Shown here one piece after another: positions 51,301 through 62,600 of a stretch of DNA of 64,000 nt. The notes under the pieces were generated by a model. The model saw only the letters and a list, made by a program, of their open reading frames with translations. It did not search any database and was not told the origin of the DNA. The translations under genes and the position numbers were made by a program. This DNA comes from Paragorgia papillata. Its lineage: Eukaryota > Cnidaria > Anthozoa > Scleralcyonacea > Coralliidae. The stretch is taken from NCBI GenBank assembly GCA_035771165.1, contig JAWNZC010000119.1, positions 673,001-737,000 on the forward strand, written 5' to 3'. Position 1 is the stretch's first letter; each line of letters opens with the position of its first letter.

Positions 51301-54300
51301 GTGAGACACTCTAACCATTGAGCTACAAGAACTCAGATGGTGAGTGAAAGTTACATATGTGTACAACCTGTAACCTTCTGATGACCAGTGAGACACTCTA
51401 ACCATTGAGGTACAAGAACTCAGATGGTGAGTGAAGGTTACATATGTGTACAACCTGTAACCTCCTGATGACCAGTGAGACACTCTAACCATTGAGGTAC
51501 TGAGACTCAGATGGTGAGTGAAGGTTACATATGTGTCCAACCTGTAACCTTCTGATGACCAGTGAGACACTCTAACCATTGAGGTACTGAGACTCAGATG
51601 GTGAATGAAGGTTACATATGTGTCCAACCTGTAACCTTCTGATGACCAGTGACACACTCTAACCATTGAGGTACTGAGACTCAGATGGTGAATGAAGGTT
51701 ACATATGTGTCCAACCTGTAACCTTCTGATGACCAGTGACACACTCTAACCATTGAGCTACTGAGACTCAGATGGTGAGCTAAGGTTGTAAATTCATAAT
51801 CATATGTGTTTCCTGAGATGTAATTAAAGTGATATGATGAGTTGTACGTATACATGTAGTAGATTAAATTCCAGCTAAGCAGAGATTAGTTATCTTCCTT
51901 CCAATAATTAAAACTTGTTTCTTTGTTAAGTGACTGAAACTCGAGATCCTTTCCGCATGGTGCCAGTCGATGAGTTTCAAAGCTATGTACGAGACATGAA
52001 AACGAAAAAAAACTTTGGATTTGAACAACAGTTTAAGGTACATGCATTGCTTTTTAAAAAATCCGAAAATCTTTAAGGTGGCTCCATACAGTTTTTAGAA
52101 AAATGGAAAATACAAGTTTGAGAGTCCAAAACAATTCGGAAAAAGAATAAAACTAAATGTTATGCATAGTTAAACAGTCCGACAATCAAAAACTGTTACG
52201 AAATAAATAGCAACAATTGTTGCTATGGCAACAATGACATTTCAAAATGGCTGCTAATTACCCTTCAAACGAATTTAATTCGAAAAAGACTTTGGTGAAC
52301 CCCAATTGTTTTTTTATTAAAACTTTTGTTGACGTATGAGTAATCAATAGGCCGATTTTAAAAAAATTCTGTCGATCCAATTTTTAAAAAAAATAACAAA
52401 CATGATTTTTTCGTGTAAAAAATGATTCCTTCTACAGAATTTTTTTAAAATCGGCCTATTGATTACTCATACTTCAAGAAAAGTTTCAATGAAAAAAAAA
52501 ATTGGGGGTCACCAAAGTTTTTTTCGAATTAAATTAGTTTGAAAGGTAATTGGCAGCCATTTTGAAACGTCATTGTTGCCATAGCAACAACTGTTGCTAT
52601 TTATTTGGTAACAGTTTTTGATTGTCAAAATGTTTAACTATGTATAACATTTAGTTTTATTCTTTTTCCGAGTTGTTTATGCATGTGTTTTGGACTCTCA
52701 ATCTTGTATTTTCCATTTTTCTAGAAACTGTATGGAGCCACCTTAAAGTGCATATAAACCCAAATTCTTTATCATCTGAATACGTTCTACATAGAGCAAA
52801 CAGTTGTTCAGTGAAATATTTTTTTGATTGGAGCTATTCTCTTCAATGTTTTTTTGGCGATTCGCATATCTAGTATGGTAATGAGGTGACATCTATGTAG
52901 GCATTTGGCTTTCTTTCTCTTTTTGGCAAGATAAACTACCTGAGAATTTTTGTGGAGAAACTCATATAGTATGGAATATGTTGTTCAAACACACCATTAA
53001 TGGAAGAATTGGGTCATGTCACTCCTGCAGATAAATATTGTATAGATAATGATGACTACTTTGGCGTCATCTCATTACCATTTTGAAAACAAAAATCTAT
53101 AGGGGAGCACGGGTGGCCTGTGCTGTTAGCGCGCTGCCTCCCACCAAAAAGTTAAGCCCGGTTAGACGGGGTTAGTACTTGGATGGGTGACCGCTTGGGA
53201 ATGACCCCGTTGTCGGGCTTGGACTCATGTGAGTAGAGTTGTAGTTGATCTCTCCTGTGCTTCGAGGGATTTTGGCCGGGTTCTCCGGTTTTCCTCCCTC
53301 CTTAAAATGAACACCTAACAGCTCAGCTGTAAAACATGGTCTGAACTGTGTCGTTGCAATTGGCGGCTGCTTGGAGCGCCTTTGATATGCCTCGACACGG
53401 CCACGTTGATCTGCGTCCTTCGCAATTCAGCCACTGGCTGCAAGTAAGGATGATTAGCCCCCAGTCCTTTTTTATGTTAAAGCAATAAAGGCTGCTCCAA
53501 TCTAAAAATTGCCAAAGATAGAACGTATTTAGATGATAAACAATTTGGGGTTATATGCACTTTAATAAATCGTTGTGTTTTTAACTTATCAATTAAACAT
53601 TAGATTTGATTTTATATGTTGCTTTGTAGGAGCTTCCTCAAGGGGTCTGTTATTCCTGTACTATTGCCAAAAGCGCAGAAAACATGCCACACAATCGATA
53701 CCGTAACATTGTTTCATGTAAGTATATAAAGTACTCATATATGTAAGTATAAATTGGTCTGTGTTTGTCTAACTTGGTCTAAGTAGATCTAAGTTGGTCT
53801 AAGTTGGTCTAAGTATGTCTAAGTTGGTCTAAGTAGGTCTAAGTTGGTCTAAGTTGGTCTAAGTTGGTCTAAGTAGGTCTAAGTAGGTTTAAGTTAGTCT
53901 AAGTTGGTCTAAGTTGGTCTAAGGAGGTCTAAGTAGGTCTAAGATGGTCTAAGTTGGTCTAAGTAGGTCTAAGTAGGTCTAAGTTGGTCTAAATTGGTCT
54001 AAGTTGGTATAAGTAGATCTAATTGGTTTAAGTTGGTCTGAGTAGGTCTAAGTAGGTCTATGTAGGTCTAAGTTGCTCTAAGTTGGTCTAAGTAGGTCTG
54101 TGTTGGTCTAAGTAATTGTAATATTGTAAACAGTTTCGGCACAAGATGTAATATTTTTTTGTTTATTAGATGACGATGCTTTGGTGACTTTATCCGAAGA
54201 TGACGGACAAACGTACATTAATGGCAGTTTTATAGCGGTATTGTAATCATTGTTTGTTGTACGACTTCCCACTTTCGACTTAACTCATTCCTGTCCGAGG

Positions 54301-56567
54301 GCTTCCCCAGAGGTGAATAAAATCGTCTGGCGTTAGCCAGAATAAAATACTAAAGACCGATTCGGACAGGAAAGAGCTAAACAAATTCTGAACGACTTAT
54401 GACATTCATTTTACCCTGAGCGTTAACAGTGTGTAATTCTTTTTTCTCACAGGGTGTTGAACCTAAGTCTTACATTGCAACACAAGGTATATGGCTACAT
54501 AATTAATTAATCTGACTAGTTAAGCTACTGGGACTCAGATGGTGAGTGAAGGTTACATATGTGTACAACCTGTAACCTTCTGATGACCAGTGAGACACTC
54601 TAACCATTGAGCTACAAGAACTCAGATGGTAAGTGAAGGTTACATATGTGTACAACCTGTAACCTTCTGATGACCAGTGAGACACTCTAACCATTGAGCT
54701 ACAAGAACTCAGATGGTGAGTGAAGGTTACATATGTGTACAACCTGTAACCTTCAGATGACCAGTGAGACACTCTAACCATTGAGCTACAAGAACTCAGA
54801 TGGTAAGTGAAGGTTACACATGTGTACAACCTGTAACCTTCTGATGACCAGTGAGACACTCTAACCATTGAGCTACAAGAACTCAGATGGTGAGTGAAGG
54901 TTACATATGTGTACAACCTGTAACCTTCAGATGACCAGTGAGACACTCTAACCATTGAGCTACAAGAACTCAGATGGTAAGTGAAGGTTACACATGTGTA
55001 CAACCTGTAACCTTCTGATGACCAGTGAGACACTCTAACCATTGAGCTACAAGAACTCAGATGGTGAGTGAAGGTTACATATGTGTACAACCTGTAACCT
55101 TCTGATGACCAGTGAGACACTCTAACCATTGAGCTACAGGAACTCAGATTGTAAGTGAAGGTTACATATGTGTACAACCTGTAACCTTCTGATTAGTGAG
55201 ATACTCTAACTATTGAGCTACAAGAACTCAGATGGTGAGTGAAGGTTACATATGTGTACAACCTGTAACCTTCTGATGATTAGTGAGACACTCTAACCAT
55301 TGAGCTACAAGAACTCAGATGGTGAGTGAAGGTTAATTTCAAATTCTGAAGCATCTTTTCTTCTTTGCTAACCAGGACCAACGCCAAAAACAATTTGTAC
55401 ATTTTGGAAAATGGTTTGGGAACAAGAGAGCACTGTCATTGTAATGTTGACAAATTTGAAAGAAAAAGAGAAGGTAAATGTTGAAGAGACACACTAAGTA
55501 GTGTAGCATTATTGAAGCATTGTCTGAGTATAATGTTAAGAGTTATGATATTTTGTTTTCTTAGGTGAAATGTTCGAAATATTGGCCTGATAAGTCTCAG
55601 GAATATGGTGCCATTACCGTCACAATGCAAAATAGACAACTGTTTTCTTATTATGTTATTCGCACATTTCTTCTCATGAAGGTAAGCTTTAGTTGTCGTG
55701 GTGATGGTTGTAGTTGTGGTAGTGATGGTGGTGGTGGTGGTGTGGTGATGATGGCGTTGGTAGTGGTGATGGTGGTGGTCATATTACTGGTGGTGGTCAT
55801 TGTGATGGTGGTGGTAGTAGTGATGGTGAAGGTGAAGGTGATGGTGGTGGTGGTGATGGTGGTGGTCATGTTACTGGTGGTGGTGATGATGATGATGGTG
55901 GTGATGGTGGTGATAATGATGACGGTGGTGGTAGTGATGGTAATGGTGATTGTTGTGGTGATGATGATAATGATGATGATGATGGTGGTAGTGATGGTGA
56001 TGGTGATTGTTGTGGTGGTGATGATGGTGATGGTGATTGTGATGGTGGTGATATGGCGATTGTGGTGATGGTGGTGATGATGATGATGGTGATGGTGATG
56101 ATGATGGTAATGATGATGATGATGACGGTAGTGATGATGGTGATGATGATGATGATGATGATGATGATAGTGGTGGTGATGGTGATGGTGATATTATTGG
56201 TGGTGATATTACTGGTGGTGATATTACTGGTGATGGTAATGATGATCATGGTGATTGTAGGTGGTGGTGGTTGTAGTGGTGGTGATGATAATGAACGTTA
56301 ACTTATTGTATATTAAATTTTTGTTTACTATTATTTATAATTTAGGGTGAAAACCAAAGGCTTGTTTTTCAGTTCCACTTCACAGCCTGGCCGGATCATG
56401 GTGTTCCTAAGTATCCAACTCAACTGTTGGCATTTCAGAATTGTATCAGATTGATGAGCAACCGAATGACTGGACCAATGATTGTCCATTGCAGGTCTGT
56501 GTTTGTTTGTTCGTTCGTTCGTTCGTTCGTTCGTTCGTTCGTTCGTTCGTCCGTCCGTCCGTCCGCC

Positions 56568-56600
<33 letters not shown>

Positions 56601-59600
56601 TCCCCAGACCTTTTTCTAACCATGCATTATAATTTCTATTGTCCTAGTGCTGGAGTTGGTCGTACTGGTACATTTATCTGTATTCACCATGTCATCGAAT
56701 GCTTGTCACTTGAGCAAAAGAACTCGGTTGATGTGTTTGAAATAGTGAATGAAATGAGAAAGAGTCGAGTGGACATGATTCAGACAATGGTAATTGCTGA
56801 GATTAGTTTTAATAACGAAATACTGACGTTTCAAACAGACCCCTTCATCAGAGTAAAAACTAGAGTGTTGTGTATGCAGTGTTTTAGATAGAGAAAAGTG
56901 AAAAGATGGGAAACTGCTGGGATTAGTTTTAATAACGAAATACTGACGTTTCAAACAGACCCCTACATCAGAGTAAAAACTAGAGTGTTGTGTAGGCAGT
57001 GTTTTAGATAGAGCAAACTGAAAAGATCTAGATGGTAAACTGCTGAGAATAGTTTTGATAACGAAGTACTGACGTTTCAAGCAGAGCCCTTCATCAGAGT
57101 AAAAACTAGAGTGTTGTGTAGGCAGTGTTTTAGAAAAAGCAAAGTGAAAAGATGGTAAACTGCTGAGAATAGTTTTAATAACGAAATAATGACGTTTCAA
57201 GCAGAGCTCTTCTTCAGAGTAAAGAGTAAATATTGGTGTCTTTCTATATTGTTTTTGTAGGGTCAGTACATTCTTGTGCACGAAGCTATTCTGGAATATA
57301 TTCTTTGTGGCGTAAATGAAATTGAGGGAAGTTATTTGGAAGGTACTGTAGATAATTTATTGAAAAGAAACTCGGCGACAAAACAGACAGGATTTGAAGA
57401 ACTTTTCCAGGTAACACTAATTCGAGTTTTATCTATATTCTACTCTACTCTATTCTATTCTACTCTACTCCACTCCACTCCGCTCCACTCCACTCCACTC
57501 CACTCCACTCCACTCCACTCCACTCCACTCCACTCCACTCCACTCCACTCCACTCCACTCCACTCCACTCCACTCCACTCCACTCCACTCCACTCCACTC
57601 CACTCCACTCCACTCCACTCCACTCCACTCCACTCCACTCCACTCCACTCCACTCCACTCCACTCCACTCCACTCCACTCCACTCCACTCCACTCCACTC
57701 CACTCCACTCCACTCCACTCACTGATCTCAATAAAACTGGATGGGGCATGAGGCCGGATTTAGCGTGCCAGTTGTATGATGACGTGACCACTACCCAAGA
57801 TAGCGCCCACTGAAGTTCATAGCTTTCGTAGATTGGAAACAGACAAAAAGAGTTATTTTAAGAAAATTTAAACGAATTGTAAGGACACAAGAAGTACTTA
57901 ATAAGGTTTAAGACGCTAATTTCTTGCATTTGTTTCTGTTACTGAGCTATAAAACCTTTAAATTTCGTTGTTTTTCTTCAGTGCCGACAACGAAGAAACT
58001 TCACGATAATATAAACTGAAAAACAGACTATAAAATCTACGAAGAATTCAATTACGTGTCTTAAATTGTACCTTTTATAGTAATCTTAATGCCTTAATAA
58101 TATCTCGTGTTGTGTACTTGCCATCTTTTGACTGTATTTGTTGTTAAACAGTAAAAACTAAACGAACCGGCATCTGTTGTTTGCTTTACGGCTTTTCCGA
58201 CTCCCCCGGCACAGAGTACTTAATTTTCCTCCCCCGGATAATCTGACCGTGCTGACGTCAAGATTGCTTATGCCAGTCAACTTTGGGATTGGGAACAAGT
58301 TCTAAGGCCGCAATGCGTTCATATGTTCCACTACGTAAGATGGCGGCGACTGCCACGAAATGTTTAACTGCTGACCATAGGGAATGGCCTATCCAGTTTA
58401 TATAGAGATCAGTGACTCCACTCCACTCTAATCCACTCCGCTCCGCTCCGCCCCGCTCCACTCCACTATAATCTACTCCACTCCACTCTAATCTACTCCA
58501 CTCCACTCCAGTCCAGTCCACTCCACTCCACTCCACTCGACTCCACTCTAATCCACTCTAATCCACTCCACTCCGCCCCGCTCCACTCTAATCTACTCTA
58601 CTCTACTCCACTCCACTCCACTCCACTCCACTCCACTCCACACTACTCTACTCTATTTACTCTACCCTATTGTACTCCACTCTATTCTATATTATTATAT
58701 AGCGTGCTATCGGATATGAGCTTTTGCGTAATCTGATTGGTTCCCTACTACCAGGCTATCAGCTCATAACCTGCTAGTAGAGGAAAAACAAGATGGTGGC
58801 ATGCTTTTTTAAACTGCCGAAAAGAGTTAAAATTGACGGATTTTTATACAGAAAAACATCAACACCCTCAAACCAATGTATAAAAAAACAACATTGTGTA
58901 AAAATACATTAACAGATACACAATTTAGCATGTCAAATGGTAAAATTCACCTAAAAAGTACGTCTTTTTACTTAAAAACCCCGACTAAATTAACGGGTTG
59001 ATATTAATTTGTTGCCAAACAAAGAAACTCGCTGTTAAAATCAAGCTTACAACACACATTTCGTAGGAGATCACCAGTAAAGAGACTTTTTTGATTTAGA
59101 TAAGCATTTGGAGTAGTAAAAAGCATGTTCTTTTTCAAAAACAACCAACTAAGTAATTTAGTTTAACTGCCGAAGGTGTTTCAGTTTCATTTTAATTTGC
59201 ATGAAATCAAAACCTTTTTCACGACAGCAACGCTAATAACAACTGACCCACCTTTTGACTTCATAAAGGTACCTTTTAATCTTTTTTGTTGATCTGCTTA
59301 ACACATTTTTTGCCTCTCGAGCAACATTTATACAACATTTCGAAGCTGTTTACCGAACAGCTGAGCGAGAAACTCTATTTGAATGCATCATTACGCATGG
59401 CGGAAGTATTAGTTGCATGTGCCGGACGTTTGTTGTTTCAAACATTTCGCTGTAATTTTGTCTCTTGTACAGTGCTTGACTATATAATAAAACAGTTATA
59501 CCATTCGCTCTCGTTGTATATGAACTAATAGCCAACTCGGCGAAGCGCCTCGTTGGCTATGAGCTCATATACAACTCAAGCTCATGGTATAACTGTTAAC

Positions 59601-62600
59601 TATCCTATGCAATATTATTCTATTCTATTCTTAAAGCGTCTCAAGAATCTCTCTCCAGTCTTAACCAAAGAAGAATGTAAGACAGCCATATTAAAAAGCA
59701 ACACCTCAAAGAACCGTACATTAGACATCTATCCAGGTGATGCAAATATATGCACTTTTTTTACTTTGAACTCTATTTATTTCCGTCATTTTTCGACAGG
59801 GCTTGCTGTCCAATTATATATAGCGACTAAACGCTTTTTTCCCCTTTTTTTTTCCGACTTTTTCTAGCCGACTACGCAAGAGTGACTCTCTCACGCAAAT
59901 TAACAAAGGAAGGTTCAGATTACATCAACGCGACGTTTGTTGATGTGAGTATGCATTGCGCTTGCACTGGCCTAGCTAGTACTGAGCGGCGCGCACTAGA
60001 TGTCAGTCTAGCCCATTGAACTATAAGAAGACTGGAACGATAACTCAGGGGGGGGGGGATTTTGAAGCCAGTGCCAGTCCCTTTGCAGGTAGCTCCCGTG
60101 CTTCAAGTTACTTAATTTTCATCCTGCCATATATTTTGTTTGGCAAGTTAGCAAATTACTCCAAAACAACGGATTGAAATACATTGTTTTATACGTATGT
60201 TTTTAGAAATAGCATTGGCTTCAATTTGATGTATAGTATAAGTTTCCTCGTTATTTTAAACTTTTTAAAATGTAGTAAATGTTCCACCATATTTCGCTGG
60301 GAAATAACACTAAGAAACTTGTTGTAGTTTTTCTGAGTTTTGAGCTGAAATACTTAACGCTGAACGTTGGGCTATATATGAAACTGAGGTTATTGAAAAA
60401 TGCTATTTGTTATAGAAACCTCAAGACTTTAGCTAAAAGGGAAATAATGAAAAAATATAAAAACAACTGCCATTTTGTAACGTTCGGCAAACAAGATGTC
60501 AGTTGTTTTTCTATTTTTTAATTATTTCCCTTTTAGCTAAAGTCTTTAAGTTTCTATACCAAATAGAATTTTTCAATAGCTTTAGTTTCATATATAGGCT
60601 AACGTTTAGCGTTAAGTATTTCAGCTCAAAACTCAGAAAAACTACAACAAGTTTCTTAGTGTTATCTCCCAGCGAAATATGGTCGAACATTTACTACATT
60701 TTAAAAAGTTTAAAATAACGAGGAAACTTATACTATACATCAAATTGAAGCCAATGCTATTTCTAAAAACATACGTATAAAACAATGTATTTCAATCCGT
60801 TGTTTTGGAGTAATTTGTTATTGTCCCAAACAAAATATATGGCAGGATGAAAATTAAGTAGCTTGAAGCACGGGCGATACCTGCAAAGGGACTGGCACTG
60901 GCTTCAAAATCTCCCCCTGAGTTATCGTTCCAGTCTTCTTATAGTTCAATGGTCTAGCGTCAGTAACAGACGTTTGGTAGACATTGAAATACTCATAGAA
61001 AATGTTTATGAGGTTCAGAAGTATTTTTCCTGTGTATTTGAGCTCGATGAACGTCTACCAGACGTCTGTCACATTACACCAAGCTCTTAAAGTGCCAATG
61101 CAGCGAAATTTCACCCCAGTTTTTTATGATTGCATTTGAAAGAACACTTAAAATGACAACGTAACATCTTTCGTAGAATTTCGTTCCCTTGCTTCATTCT
61201 TGAGATATTCAGGTTTGTTTGATATGCAAATGTCATACTTATGACATCACACTGCATAATGACTTTTTGAAATAGCATCAATTTCAGGATAGTCCAAATA
61301 TTTTACACCCAGCAACACACGTTTAGTGACCAGTCATGGCTACATACATACAAGTGCAAATTTTTATTAAGTACTTTCGATAAGCACTCTCAAAGAAAAT
61401 CATACTTTTCTAAAAAGTCATTATGCAGTGAGATGTCATAAGTATGACATTTGCATATCAAACAAACCTGAATATCTCAAGAATGAAGCAAGGAAACGAA
61501 ATTCTACGAAAGATGTTACGTTGTCATTTTAAGTGTTCTTTCAAACGTAATCATAAAAAACTGGGGTGAAATTTCGCTGCATTGGCCATTTAACATCACT
61601 TTAACTACATCTCATATACAAACGCTACCACTTAGGAAGCACACATGACTATGAATTTATTACCTTAGCTCTCCATCTGAGCCTCAGTAGCTCAATAGTT
61701 AGAGTGTCTCATTGGTCATCAGAAGGTTACAGGTTGTACACATATGTAACCTTCACTCACCATCTGAGTTCTTGTAGCTCAATGGTTAGGGTGTCTAACT
61801 GGTCATCAGAAGGTTACAGGTTGTACACATATGTAACCTTCACTCATCATCTGAGTTCTTGTAGCTCAATGGTTAGAGTGTCTCACTGGTCATCAGAGGG
61901 TTACAGGTTGTACACATATGTAACCTTCACTCACCATCTGAGTTCTTGTAGCTCAATGATTAGTGTCTCACTGGTCATCAGAAGGTTACAGGTTGTACAC
62001 ATATGTAACCTTCACTCATCATCTGAGTTCTTGTAGCTTAACTAGTCAGAAAGACTAGTAACTCTTGCTTTCTTTTTCTCGTTTTTTTCCTCAAAGGGTT
62101 ATAAGCAGAAGAATGCCTACATAGCCACAGAAAGTCCGCTGACTAACACATTTGCAGACTTCTGGGAAATGATCTACGAACAAAAGTCTCCTCTTGTTAT
62201 TATGTTGAATGATTTTAAAGAAGATAGTGAAGTGGAGTGAGGCTAAGTGAAGTGGAGTGAAGTGGAGTGAAGTGAAGTGAAGTGGAGTGAAGTGGAGTCA
62301 TGTGGAGTGAAGTGAAGTGGAGTGGAGGGAAGTGGAGTGAAGTGGAGTGGAGTGAAGTGATATGGAGTGAGGTGAAGTGATGTGGAGTGAAGTGAAGTGG
62401 AGTGGAGTGGTGTGGAGGGAAGTGAAGTGGAGTGAAGTGGAGGGAAATAGAGTGAAGTGGAGTGGAGTGAAGTGATATGGAGTGAGGTGAAGTGAAGTGA
62501 AGTGGAGTGGAGGGAAGTGGAGTGAAGTGGAGTGGAGTGAAGTGATATGGAGTGAGGTGAAGTGATGTGGAGTGAAGTGAAGTGGAGTGGAGTGGAGTGG

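Noticed and set aside
50641..51855. 404-codon ORF of 29-residue repeats on the - strand, possible repeat protein
   Set aside because: The repeat unit is a SINE-head DNA repeat found in both orientations in several introns. Codon-level conservation is not better than base-level conservation.
53145..53215. 5S rRNA gene
   Set aside because: Only the 3' half-like segment matches. It is fused to tRNA-like and SINE body sequence.
54515..55335. CRISPR-like array
   Set aside because: Units are contiguous 87-bp repeats with no variable spacers, no cas genes, and a eukaryotic intron context.
57276..57725. 149-codon ORF joining exon 23 to a His/Ser/Thr/Pro/Leu repeat tail
   Set aside because: Exon 23 ends at the CCAG|GTAACA donor. 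The tail is the CCACT array.
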